Of a DNA stretch of 64,000 nucleotides, positions 1 to 7,590 are shown in pieces; position 1 is the stretch's first letter, and every line of letters starts with the position of its first letter. The notes beneath the pieces are model-generated. The model saw nothing but the letters and a program-made list of their open reading frames with translations, ran no database searches and had not been told where the DNA came from. The position numbers were made by a program, and so were the translations under genes. The stretch comes from [Clostridium] fimetarium (GTDB taxonomy: Bacteria > Bacillota > Clostridia > Lachnospirales > Lachnospiraceae). The stretch is taken from positions 62,001 to 126,000 of the forward strand of contig NZ_FOJI01000002.1 of NCBI RefSeq assembly GCF_900111235.1. The letters are read 5' to 3'.

Positions 1-950
1 AGATAATGTGTTTTTCATATGTGATATCCGCACTTACAATGGTATATCTCAATACACTTAGAAGTGTTGAAAATGTATTTATTTCGACATTTGTATATTT
101 GGTTTCATTTATTATTAATTTGGCATTAAATCCTATCCTGATATTTGGATTATTTGGAGTGCCTGCAATGGGAATTCGAGGTTCGGCACTAGCCACAGTA
201 ATTGCTAGAATTATAGAATTTTCAATCGTTGTATATTATGATAGAAAAAGAAATAAGATATTTAAGTTTCGATTCAATATGCTATTTGTGAAGGATAAGC
301 AGTTATCATCAGATTTTGTAAAATTTAGCTGCCCAGTCATTTTAAATGAATTATTATGGGGGTCAGGTGTTGCAGTAATTGCAGCAATACTCGGACATCT
401 TGGAAGCGCAGCAACAGCAGCTAATTCAGTAGCACAAGTTGTAAGACAGTTAGCTACGGTGGTATCGTTTGGTGTGGCATCGGCGACAGCTATAATGATT
501 GGTAAAGTGATTGGTGAAGGCAAAATAGAAGTAGCCAGAGAGTATGGGAGACGGTTTGTAAAAATAAGTTTGATTGCAGGAGTTTTAGGCGCGATATTCT
601 TGTTATTAGCGCGTCCAATTGTATTGGCAAACTTAAATATGTCAGAAGAGGCGCATTACTATCTTTCTAAAATGATGCTTGTAATGTCTTATTTTGTAAT
701 TTGTCAGGCAATCAATACAACATTGATTGTAGGTGTATTTAGAGCGGGTGGGGATACGAAGTTTGGATTGATTATTGATGTTGGAGTAATGTGGATAGTT
801 TCAATAGGAGTAGGATTTTTAGCCGCATTTGTATTTAAATTGAGTGTGCCGATCGTGTATGTGATTTTGCTCAGTGATGAAATCATTAAGGTACCATTTG
901 CTTTGTGGCGCTATAAGTCTTATAAATGGTTAAGGAATGTTACGCGGTAA
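1..950 (+). CDS. MATE family efflux transporter, C-terminal part (5' end outside window)
   Basis: The reading frame is open from the first bases of the window and ends in TAA at 948-950, so this is the C-terminal part (about 315 residues) of a longer protein; MATE transporters usually have about 450. The visible part carries repeated hydrophobic helices and MATE-like segments such as NPILIFGLFGVPAMGIRGSA and the later GVFRAGGDTKFG. The family exports cationic drugs or metabolites using Na+ or H+ gradients; the substrate here is unknown. The gene converges on pyrI with a large palindromic repeat between them. The ATG at position 6 is internal and is not the true start. Confidence 0.85.
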   Translation, partial: IMCFSYVISALTMVYLNTLRSVENVFISTFVYLVSFIINLALNPILIFGLFGVPAMGIRGSALATVIARIIEFSIVVYYDRKRNKIFKFRFNMLFVKDKQLSSDFVKFSCPVILNELLWGSGVAVIAAILGHLGSAATAANSVAQVVRQLATVVSFGVASATAIMIGKVIGEGKIEVAREYGRRFVKISLIAGVLGAIFLLLARPIVLANLNMSEEAHYYLSKMMLVMSYFVICQAINTTLIVGVFRAGGDTKFGLIIDVGVMWIVSIGVGFLAAFVFKLSVPIVYVILLSDEIIKVPFALWRYKSYKWLRNVTR

Positions 951-1014
951 GTAGTATAAATTGCTTATCTTTATCTTTTTGGACCAAATTCGTCTAGCTT
1001 TTGCAAGAAGCCAA

Positions 1015-1175
1015 GAAAAAACGTAGCAATGACCTCGATTGTCCGCATTTGCCGTTACAGCCATGTGCGATTATCTGAAGGCGGTTGACACATCTTTACG
1101 TGTCAAACCGAATGCAGATAATCACACATGGCTGTAGAGGCAATAGCGAACAGGAGGCCATTGCTACGTTTTTTC
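1015..1175. repeat. Long quasi-palindrome, variable-arm family 1, copy 1
   Basis: A nested inverted repeat lies between convergent MATE and pyrI. The outer arms 1015-1036 and 1154-1175 pair at 21 of 22 positions and begin with GAAAAAACG / end with CGTTTTTTC. The inner arms 1056-1077 and 1115-1136 pair at 21 of 22. Between them lie imperfectly paired middle strands (TGTCCGCATTTGCCGT on the left, GAGGCAATAGCGAACA on the right). The apex folds as a small TTGACAC...GTGTCAA hairpin. The A-tract and T-tract at the ends would also let it act as a bidirectional terminator. Copies 2 and 3 share the middle strands but not all of the arm sequence. Confidence 0.9.
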
Positions 1176-1200
1176 GCCCGTTCGGGCAAGTCGCGAATTC

Positions 1201-1626
1201 TTACTTCACGTTTTTTTCTTCGCAGTAGAGGCAACGGTATATTTGATTTTCTTTATCGGTTAATATAAATACATGGTCTAATCCTTGTTCAATTGATGTG
1301 ATACATCTTGGATTTTTGCATTTAATTACATTCGTAATTGTATTTGGAAGTGCAAGTTCTTTTTTGTCACAGATTTTTCCACCCTTGATAATATTGACGG
1401 TTATTTTATGGTCAATAAAACCTAGAATATCAAGGTCTACAAGATTAAGGCCACCTTCAATTTTGATAATGTCCTTTTTCCCCATCTTATTACTGCGTGC
1501 ATTTTTGATGATGGCAACACAACAATCTAATTTAGCAAGACCGAGATAATTATATAATTCCATACTCTTTCCGGCTTCGATGTGATCAAGAACGAAGCCT
1601 TCATTTAATTGTCCTACATTTAACAT
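1201..1626 (-). CDS. pyrI: Aspartate carbamoyltransferase regulatory subunit PyrI
   Basis: A 141-residue protein with the two PyrI domains: an N-terminal nucleotide-binding domain (begins [20 protein letters not shown]) and a C-terminal zinc domain with four cysteines, C-x4-C (KCKNPRC) and C-x2-C (RCLYC). It binds nucleotide effectors and tunes the PyrB catalytic trimers in pyrimidine synthesis. Its ATG overlaps the pyrB stop by one base (TAATG), so the two are translationally coupled. A separate pyrI downstream of pyrB is usual in Clostridia. The 3' end faces the large palindrome at 1015-1175. Confidence 0.95.
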   Translation of the reverse strand: MLNVGQLNEGFVLDHIEAGKSMELYNYLGLAKLDCCVAIIKNARSNKMGKKDIIKIEGGLNLVDLDILGFIDHKITVNIIKGGKICDKKELALPNTITNVIKCKNPRCITSIEQGLDHVFILTDKENQIYRCLYCEEKNVK

Positions 1627-2546
1627 TAGTTTACCTCCACTTCTAATAAGGTCATGATTAGAGCCATTCTAACATAGACTCCATATTGAGCTTGTCTAAA
1701 ATATGCGGCACGTGGGTCGTCATCTACTTCAACTGAGATTTCATTTACACGAGGAAGCGGGTGAAGTACATACATGTCAGGCTTGGCCAACTGCATCTTT
1801 TGCGCATTTAACACATAAAAGTTTTTCATTCTTAAATATTCTGACTCGTTAAAGAATCGTTCCTTCTGAACACGTGTCATATATAAGATGTCAAGCTTTG
1901 GCATGACATCTTCAAGTTGTTCAACTTCCACATATTCAATATTATTTGCATCTAAAACATCTTCACGAATATAGTCAGGAATACGAAGTTCTTTTGGCGA
2001 GATAAGTACAAATTTCACATTTTCATATCGAATTAGTGAATGAATGAGTGAGTGAACTGTACGCCCAAATTTTAAATCTCCACATAAACCAATTGTGAGA
2101 TTGCCGAGTTCTCCTCTAAGAGAACGAATTGTAAGTAAATCAGTAAGGGTTTGTGTTGGATGTTGATGACCACCGTCACCAGCGTTAATTACAGGAATTG
2201 AAGATTTGCTAGCGGCTACCATCGGAGCACCTTCCTTTGGATGACGCATTGCACAGATATCTGCATAGCAGGAAATAACACGAATTGTATCAGATACACT
2301 TTCACCTTTTGAAGCTGAACTTGAATCAGCAGATGCAAATCCGAGAACAGAACCACCAAGGTTTAGCATTGCAGCTTCAAAACTAAGTCGCGTTCTAGTA
2401 CTTGGTTCATAAAATAGAGTTGCTAGCTTCTTGCCATCGCAGCAGTGACTGTACTTCTTTGGGTCAGCCACGATTCGGTCAGCTAGGTTTAACAAATCGT
2501 CGAGTTCCTCAACTGATAAGTCAAGTGGACTAAGTAAATGTTTCAT
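1626..2546 (-). CDS. pyrB: Aspartate carbamoyltransferase catalytic subunit PyrB
   Basis: A 306-residue catalytic subunit that joins carbamoyl phosphate and aspartate, the first committed step of UMP synthesis. It has the carbamoyl-phosphate motif STRTRLSFE near residue 55 and the aspartate-domain segment HPLPRVNEI near residue 260. The length is normal. The start is supported by GGAGG a few bases upstream on the minus strand. It is transcribed away from trpS from a sigma-A-type promoter (TTGAGA / TAGAAT). I see no PyrR-type terminator leader in the roughly 80-nt 5' UTR. The rest of the pathway is not in the window. Confidence 0.97.
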   Translation of the reverse strand: MKHLLSPLDLSVEELDDLLNLADRIVADPKKYSHCCDGKKLATLFYEPSTRTRLSFEAAMLNLGGSVLGFASADSSSASKGESVSDTIRVISCYADICAMRHPKEGAPMVAASKSSIPVINAGDGGHQHPTQTLTDLLTIRSLRGELGNLTIGLCGDLKFGRTVHSLIHSLIRYENVKFVLISPKELRIPDYIREDVLDANNIEYVEVEQLEDVMPKLDILYMTRVQKERFFNESEYLRMKNFYVLNAQKMQLAKPDMYVLHPLPRVNEISVEVDDDPRAAYFRQAQYGVYVRMALIMTLLEVEVN

Positions 2547-2632
2547 GGGGGATACCTCCAGTGTTATATTTTTGGTAAGTATTTAATAAAATCTAAGTAA
2601 AAAGTTTGCAATTAAATGTGACTACCTTTCTT

Positions 2633-2661
2633 ATTCTACTATCATTTGTATGATTTCTCAA
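2633..2661 (-). promoter_or_regulatory. pyrBI promoter
   Basis: On the minus strand, TTGAGA (2661-2656), a 17-bp spacer and TAGAAT (2638-2633) form a sigma-A-type promoter about 90 bp upstream of the pyrB ATG. Its -35 box directly abuts the -35 box of the opposite trpS promoter. Confidence 0.65.
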
Positions 2662-2690
2662 TTGTTATTTTCATAAATTTGTGATATTAT
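2662..2690 (+). promoter_or_regulatory. trpS promoter
   Basis: TTGTTA (2662-2667), a 17-bp spacer and TATTAT (2685-2690) lie about 108 bp upstream of the trpS ATG. The leader between has no recognisable T-box (no TGGNACCGCG-like antiterminator bulge). The -35 hexamer is adjacent to the divergent pyrB -35 hexamer. Confidence 0.6.
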
Positions 2691-2798
2691 ATGAATTATT
2701 AAAAAAAATACTGTGAATCTTAAAATTACTTAATTTAATAAGCGCATTTCTACAGTTATTACAGCTAGATTTGGTAAGCAAAATGGAGGATATATTAG

Positions 2799-3881
2799 AT
2801 GTCAAAGATTATTTTAACAGGGGATAGGCCAACTGGGAAACTTCATGTTGGACATTATGTTGGATCTTTAAAAAGAAGAGTAGAACTTCAGAATTCTGGA
2901 GAATACGATAAAATATTTATAATGATAGCAGATGCACAGGCACTGACAGATAACGCTGACAATCCAGAGAAGATTCGTCAAAATATTATAGAGGTCGCTT
3001 TGGATTATTTATCCTGTGGGCTTGATCCAACAAAATCAACTTTATTTATTCAATCTATGATTCCACAACTAACGGAGTTATCATTTTATTATATGAATCT
3101 TGTAACAGTTTCAAGATTGCAGAGAAATCCTACTGTGAAAGCAGAGATCTTGATGAGAAATTTTGAAACGAGCATTCCTGTTGGTTTCTTCACTTATCCA
3201 ATAAGTCAGGCTGCTGATATTACGGCATTTAAGGCAACGTTAGTCCCAGTAGGAGAAGATCAACTTCCTATGATAGAGCAGACACGAGAAATCGTAAGAA
3301 AGTTCAATTCCGTATATGGTGAAGCATTGGTTGAACCAGATGTATTATTACCAGATAATAAGGCTTGTCTAAGACTGCCAGGAACTGATGGTAAGTCCAA
3401 GATGAGTAAATCATTAAACAACTGCATTTACCTTTCAGATACGCCAGAAGATGTGAAAAAGAAGATTATGGGAATGTACACTGACCCAGACCATCTTCGT
3501 GTTGAAGATCCAGGTAAAGTGGAAGGTAATTCTGTATTCACATATCTTGACGCATTTAGTAAACCAGAGCATTTTGAGAGATACCTCAGTGATTATAATT
3601 GCTTAGAGGAACTAAAAGTTCATTATATGCGTGGGGGATTAGGTGATGTTAAGGTTAAGAAATTCTTGAATTTAGTTCTTCAAGAAGAATTAGAACCAAT
3701 TCGATTAAGAAGAAAAGAATATGAAAAAGATATCCCAGAAGTTTACAACATCTTGAAAAAGGGAAGTGAAGCCGCAGAAAAAGTGGCCGCCGAAACGCTT
3801 GCAGATGTGAAGCGCAAGATGAAAATCAATTACTTTGAGGATATGGACTTGATAAACGAGCAAGCCCAAAAGTACAGGTAA
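2799..3881 (+). CDS. trpS: Tryptophan--tRNA ligase
   Basis: A 360-residue class I aminoacyl-tRNA synthetase that charges tRNA-Trp. The HIGH-type motif is HVGHYVG near residue 16 and the KMSKS loop is SKMSKSL near residue 203. It is slightly longer than the roughly 330-residue Bacillus enzyme, mainly at the C terminus. GGAGG lies 11 bases before the ATG. It stands alone, divergent from pyrBI and followed by a large palindrome (3908-4068) that probably ends its transcript. Confidence 0.97.
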   Translation: MSKIILTGDRPTGKLHVGHYVGSLKRRVELQNSGEYDKIFIMIADAQALTDNADNPEKIRQNIIEVALDYLSCGLDPTKSTLFIQSMIPQLTELSFYYMNLVTVSRLQRNPTVKAEILMRNFETSIPVGFFTYPISQAADITAFKATLVPVGEDQLPMIEQTREIVRKFNSVYGEALVEPDVLLPDNKACLRLPGTDGKSKMSKSLNNCIYLSDTPEDVKKKIMGMYTDPDHLRVEDPGKVEGNSVFTYLDAFSKPEHFERYLSDYNCLEELKVHYMRGGLGDVKVKKFLNLVLQEELEPIRLRRKEYEKDIPEVYNILKKGSEAAEKVAAETLADVKRKMKINYFEDMDLINEQAQKYR

Positions 3882-3907
3882 TTTATTGAGATTGGTGGAA
3901 GACGGAC

Positions 3908-4068
3908 GAAAAAACGTAGCTATGTCCTCTTGTTCGCTATTGCCTCTACAGCCATGTGTGATTGTCTGCACTCGGTTTGACACATAAAGATGTGTCAACC
4001 GCTTGCAGACAATCGCACATGGCTGTAACGGCAAATGCGGACAATTGAGGACATAGCTACGTTTTTTC
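3908..4068. repeat. Long quasi-palindrome, variable-arm family 1, copy 2 (inverted relative to copy 1)
   Basis: The outer arms 3908-3929 and 4047-4068 are perfectly complementary over 22 bp. The inner arms 3947-3970 and 4004-4027 pair with one mismatch in 24. The middle strands are those of copy 1 with left and right exchanged, so the element lies in the opposite orientation. Several arm differences from copy 1 are compensated on both strands: GCTATGTC/GACATAGC replaces GCAATGAC/GGCCATTGC, and ATTGTCT/AGACAAT replaces ATTATCT/AGATAAT. It directly follows trpS. Confidence 0.9.
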
Positions 4069-4076
4069 TGCTCGTC

Positions 4077-4372
4077 GTCTTGCCCGAATCTAATAAATTG
4101 GGCGCGAAAAGCAAAAGAAGCGCCCTGAGGGGGGTGTGGATTTGTATGCTTGTTGTCTTGACCGAATCTGATAGGTTGGGCGCGGAAAGCAAAAGAAGCG
4201 TCCGAAGGGGTGGGGGGGGTTTGTATGTTTGTTGTCTTGCCCGAATCTGATAGATTGGGCGCGAAAAGCAAAAGAAGCGCCCTGAGGGGGTGTGGATTTG
4301 TATGCTTGTTGTCTTGCCCGAATCTGATAGATTGGGCGCGAAGAGCAAAAGAAGCGCCCGGGGGGGATTTGA
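4077..4372. repeat. Four tandem repeats of about 78 bp, G-rich strand
   Basis: Units begin with GTCTTGNCCGAATCT at 4077, 4155, 4234 and 4311 (spacings 78, 79 and 77 bp). Each contains a hairpin-forming GGGCGC...GCGCCC around an A-rich loop, then a run of G and TTTGTATG. Units 1 and 3 are most alike and unit 2 has diverged (GCGTCC, long G run); unit 4 is shortened at its end. Both strands give overlapping open frames, as expected from a repeat length near a multiple of three; I do not call these genes. Confidence 0.9.
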
Positions 4373-4477
4373 TTGGGGGATGAAATTGGATTAAGGTTAA
4401 GTTTGGGGGTGGGTTTGGTGATATATTTATTGTAGGATATTGTTAGAAAAAAATTGTAAATGGAGAGGGGAATTATT

Positions 4478-5053
4478 ATGGGGATTTTAAGTGTTGGGGG
4501 TGACAATTATGCACAAGGTTACCAAACATCAATGTCACACCAAAAGAGTCAAAGCAATAAGGGCGTCGGTTCGTTTTCAGAAAGCACGTCTAATATTACA
4601 TTACACTTTATGGACAAAAGAACTGGAGATAATGCTGAAACGTGTGTGGGATTTGCGAATGGAGTTAGTGCATCGGTATTTAAAGCGGACAGTAATAACG
4701 ATTCAGAGTATCAAGTAAAATATTGGGGTACTGATGGTGTTGAACAGGAGATGACAGTTGATGCAAAAAATGTAGACCCATCGAATGCATCCTTCTTAGA
4801 AATGATGGCATACTCAACTTATAGTGATGAACAAGGAAAAACATCAGATGCATATGGAGACTTCTTACTAGCAGCCGATGGAACAAATGGAACATTGACC
4901 TATGATTTAAGTAATATTAACACTAAAATAGATTTTAAATCTCTAACCAAAGACTTCATGGATTTGCAGTACAGCTCAGGTAATTTACAGCCATATTTAT
5001 CTTTAAAGCAATTTTATGATTCAATGGACTCCGTGGATTCTATAAAAAAGTAG
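4478..5053 (+). CDS. Uncharacterised 191-residue protein, Lachnospiraceae type
   Basis: I do not recognise a named domain. The ATG at 4478 is chosen because GAGAGGGG lies just before it; a frame extension to 4460 would swallow that site. There is no signal peptide or membrane segment. The N terminus is Gly/Ser/Gln-rich and flexible (MGILSVGGDNYAQGYQTSM), followed by a mixed alpha/beta-like part with ITLHFMDKRTGD and NASFLEMMAYSTY. Similar-looking orphan proteins are, from memory, common in Lachnospiraceae, but I cannot give a function. It lies between two family 1 palindromes and behind the G-rich tandem repeats. Confidence 0.6.
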   Translation: MGILSVGGDNYAQGYQTSMSHQKSQSNKGVGSFSESTSNITLHFMDKRTGDNAETCVGFANGVSASVFKADSNNDSEYQVKYWGTDGVEQEMTVDAKNVDPSNASFLEMMAYSTYSDEQGKTSDAYGDFLLAADGTNGTLTYDLSNINTKIDFKSLTKDFMDLQYSSGNLQPYLSLKQFYDSMDSVDSIKK

Positions 5054-5232
5054 AATTCACAACAAATAAATATTACAACCCAAAGCCGAACAAACATATT
5101 CCCCCCTTATGTCCCTCCATATTTCCATTACTAGCTTTAAAAGTATGGTGTGTATACACGTTGGACGGCTTTTCGCCCCTAGCGCCTGCCCAGTGTTTTT
5201 TATTTATCTTTTTTGCATTATGGAACATAACA

Positions 5233-5393
5233 GAAAAAGCAGAGTCATCTTCCTCAACTGTCCGCATTTGCCGTTACACAGGATTGGGATTGTATGTAGG
5301 CGGCGGACACATCTTTTTGTGTCCACCGAATACATACAATCCCAATCCTGTGTAGAGGCAATAGCGAACAAGAGGAAATGACTCTGCTTTTTC
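5233..5393. repeat. Long quasi-palindrome, variable-arm family 1, copy 3
   Basis: The outer arms 5233-5255 and 5372-5393 (GAAAAAGCAGAGTCAT...) pair apart from one extra base and are unlike copies 1 and 2. The inner arms 5275-5298 and 5331-5354 (TACACAGGATTGGG...) are perfectly complementary over 24 bp and also unlike copies 1 and 2. The middle strands TGTCCGCATTTGCCGT and GAGGCAATAGCGAACA are the same as in copies 1 and 2, and so is the GGACAC...GTGTCC apex. Further out, GTTGGACGG near 5160 and CCGTCCAAC near 5395 are again complementary. It sits between convergent genes. Confidence 0.9.
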
Positions 5394-5415
5394 GTCCGTC
5401 CAACATCAAATAAAA

Positions 5416-6465
5416 TCACTTAAGCTTCTTAATTACCATGTTGTTAGGCTGCGAAATCTTGACTTCTGGCCCATTCATTACAATCAATCCTCTATCCCAA
5501 TGTACAGTAAAATCAGTAATTGTACCAGCATTGTGATTCATTGATAAAAAATGCTTGTCATCAGGGAAAAGTTGAAGAAACTTAGGGTAATCCCCACTAA
5601 GTGGAAGTGAAGAAACCGTTGAAAGTTTTCCAGTTTCCTGATCTACTTTGTACATTGTAACCGTGTTGTCACCTGCATTAGAACATAATAAATTCTTACC
5701 ATCATGTGATAAGATAATATTAGCGGCAGCGCTATTTACTCGGTGATCTCTTCGAAGTGTAAATATATTCTGAATAAATTCAAATTTTTCTTTGTCATCA
5801 TTTTTATTATAAGAATATACATTAATATAATTCTTGAGTTCACAAACGACATATGCAAATCGCCCGTCCTGGCTGAAAATAATCTCTTTTGGTGCAGATT
5901 CAAGTTGGGAACGAATAATGTCATACAACTTTAATTTGCCAGTTTCTTTATTAAATTCATATAATTTAATCTGATCGATTCCTTTATCACATACACATAA
6001 AAGTTCTTCATCTGGTGTAAGGACACAACAGCTGACATGTGGCGTAAAATTACGTTCTGCAATGCTTCCAAATCCTTGGTGGAATACTTCATCTACAACC
6101 ATGTCAATACTTCCACTAGAGGTAAGACTCATAACAGTAACCTTCCCATCATGATAACCTGATACGAATAGAAACTTATTGTCTTTTGTAACGGAAAGAT
6201 GACATCCTCTCATTCCATTAATAGGTTTCATATTCATTAATTCTAAGTCACCGTCTGGCAAAATACTATAAGCAACAACACCTTCATCTGCAATAGAATA
6301 TAAATACTTTTGGTTACTTGAAAGTACGATATATGAAGGATTATTAATTTTGATTTCTTTTCGTTCAACGATTCGCCCGATTTCAACATCCATATCATAT
6401 ATATGTATACCATTGCTTTTTTCGCGCGTATAACTTCCAACATATGCTACATATTTCCCATTCAT
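5416..6465 (-). CDS. Lactonase family beta-propeller protein (6-phosphogluconolactonase-like)
   Basis: A 349-residue protein with the repeat pattern of seven-bladed lactonase propellers. It starts YVAYVGSYTREKSNGIHIYD and has recurring segments such as NPSYIVLSSNQKYLYSIAD, HVSCCVLTPDEELLCVCD and AANIILSHDGKNLLCSN. The family includes YbhE/Pgl, which hydrolyses 6-phosphogluconolactone, but many members have unknown lactone substrates and no pentose-phosphate genes are adjacent. AAGGAGG lies before the ATG. No signal peptide is visible, so it is probably cytoplasmic. Confidence 0.85.
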   Translation of the reverse strand: MNGKYVAYVGSYTREKSNGIHIYDMDVEIGRIVERKEIKINNPSYIVLSSNQKYLYSIADEGVVAYSILPDGDLELMNMKPINGMRGCHLSVTKDNKFLFVSGYHDGKVTVMSLTSSGSIDMVVDEVFHQGFGSIAERNFTPHVSCCVLTPDEELLCVCDKGIDQIKLYEFNKETGKLKLYDIIRSQLESAPKEIIFSQDGRFAYVVCELKNYINVYSYNKNDDKEKFEFIQNIFTLRRDHRVNSAAANIILSHDGKNLLCSNAGDNTVTMYKVDQETGKLSTVSSLPLSGDYPKFLQLFPDDKHFLSMNHNAGTITDFTVHWDRGLIVMNGPEVKISQPNNMVIKKLK

Positions 6466-6595
6466 TTTTAAATACCTCCTTGGTAAGATATATAATTCTA
6501 TTCTACTTCATATTCTTAGTATATTCAACAAATTTATAAATTACATTTCAATAAAAATTTCCCCAAAAAAATTTTAGTTTTGGTAATCAATTACA

Positions 6596-6624
6596 GTATA
6601 AAATTTTTTCATTAGGCAATCATT
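6596..6624 (+). promoter_or_regulatory. Sigma-F-like promoter of sigG
   Basis: GTATA (6596-6600), 14 bases, then GGCAATCATT (6615-6624) resembles the sigma-F/sigma-G pattern GHATR...GGNNANANTR, with deviations at the last positions. It sits about 37 bp upstream of sigG, where a forespore-specific promoter would be expected from the Bacillus model. Confidence 0.5.
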
Positions 6625-6660
6625 AACCTATAAACAAATTTTTTTTCGAGGAGGTTAATC

Positions 6661-7437
6661 ATGGCTGTCTATAAAGTTGAAATATGTGGCGTAAACACAG
6701 CGACACTGCCGCTTCTAAAAAATGGTGAGAAGGAGGAATTATTTAAAAGAGTACTAGAAGGCGATGAGCAGGCAAGAGAATTGTATATAAAGGGTAATTT
6801 AAGATTGGTATTAAGCATCATTCAAAGATTTTCTGGAAATGGTGAAAATGTGGATGATTTATTTCAAATAGGTTGTATAGGCCTGATAAAGGCAATTGAT
6901 AATTTTGATGTAACACAAGGTGTAAAATTTAGCACTTATGCAGTGCCAATGATTATAGGAGAAATTAGAAGATATATGCGTGATAACAACTCTATAAGAG
7001 TTAGTCGATCGCTTCGTGATACAGCATACAAAGCAATATACGCAAAAGAAAGTCTTATGAAAAAAAACCAACTAGAACCAACTGTTATGGAAATCGCATC
7101 AGAGATCGGTATCTCAAAAGAGGAAATTGTAATGGCATTAGATGCTATACAAACACCAATGTCCTTATATGAACCAGTGTTTTCAGAAGGTGGAGATACC
7201 TTATATGTAATGGATCAAGTTAGTGATCAAAAAAATAAAGAAGAAAACTGGATTGAAGATATAGCACTCAGGGATGCAGTAGAAAGGCTTTCAGAACGCG
7301 AAAAAAATATTATTAATCTACGCTTCTATCAAGGAAAAACGCAAATGGAGGTAGCGACCGAAGTAGGAATTTCCCAAGCCCAAGTAAGCCGTTTAGAAAA
7401 ATGCGCATTAAAGTCTATGCGTAATTATTTAAACTAA
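6661..7437 (+). CDS. sigG: RNA polymerase sporulation sigma factor SigG
   Basis: A 258-residue forespore sigma factor, closely similar over its whole length to what I know of Bacillus SigG. Diagnostic segments are the N-terminal KVEICGVNT, region 2 (LRLVLSIIQRF, DDLFQIGCIGLIKAIDNFD, KFSTYAVPMIIGEIRRYMRDN), the IRVSRSLRD region and the C-terminal region 4 helix-turn-helix (GKTQMEVATEVGISQAQVSRLEK). It directs late forespore genes after engulfment. GAGGAGG precedes the ATG. A spoIIGA-sigE pair, often located just upstream in Clostridia, is not present here. Confidence 0.95.
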   Translation: MAVYKVEICGVNTATLPLLKNGEKEELFKRVLEGDEQARELYIKGNLRLVLSIIQRFSGNGENVDDLFQIGCIGLIKAIDNFDVTQGVKFSTYAVPMIIGEIRRYMRDNNSIRVSRSLRDTAYKAIYAKESLMKKNQLEPTVMEIASEIGISKEEIVMALDAIQTPMSLYEPVFSEGGDTLYVMDQVSDQKNKEENWIEDIALRDAVERLSEREKNIINLRFYQGKTQMEVATEVGISQAQVSRLEKCALKSMRNYLN

Positions 7438-7439
7438 TG

Positions 7440-7479
7440 AAGAAAAGCGCCCACTTCGTTAGAAGTGGGCGCTTTTCTT
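7440..7479. terminator. Strong bidirectional terminator between sigG and thiT
   Basis: A perfect 18-bp stem (7440-7457 with 7462-7479) has a GTTA loop, AAGAAAA at the left and CTTTTCTT at the right. It lies between the convergent sigG and thiT genes. Confidence 0.9.
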
Positions 7480-7480
7480 G

Positions 7481-7588
7481 TTTCAGTTGGAGCTTGCTCC
7501 AACTGAAATACCTGCGAAGCAGGCATTAGTTTATGAGCATGTAGCGAAGCGGAATGCGAATACATTGCGAAGCAGGCTGCGAATTCCG
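7481..7588. repeat. Cluster of short hairpins with GCGAAGC motifs
   Basis: Directly after the sigG terminator come a 13-bp stem (7481-7493 with 7496-7508), a CCTGC-GAA-GCAGG hairpin (7511-7523), an ATGTA...TACAT pair and a CGGAAT...ATTCCG pair (7550-7555 with 7583-7588). GCGAAGC or a near match recurs four times. No coding frame is credible here. It could be 3' UTR structure for the convergent genes. Confidence 0.7.
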
Positions 7589-7590
7589 TT

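Noticed and set aside
2691-2798. T-box leader for trpS
   Set aside because: The leader is only about 100 nt, and the conserved T-box sequence and specifier stem are not visible.
3705-4506. Overlapping minus-strand reading frames through the palindrome and 78-bp repeats (repeated APNLSDSGKTT-like peptide)
   Set aside because: They are created by a tandem repeat near a multiple of three, have no supported starts, overlap trpS antisense, and are not protein-like outside the repeat.
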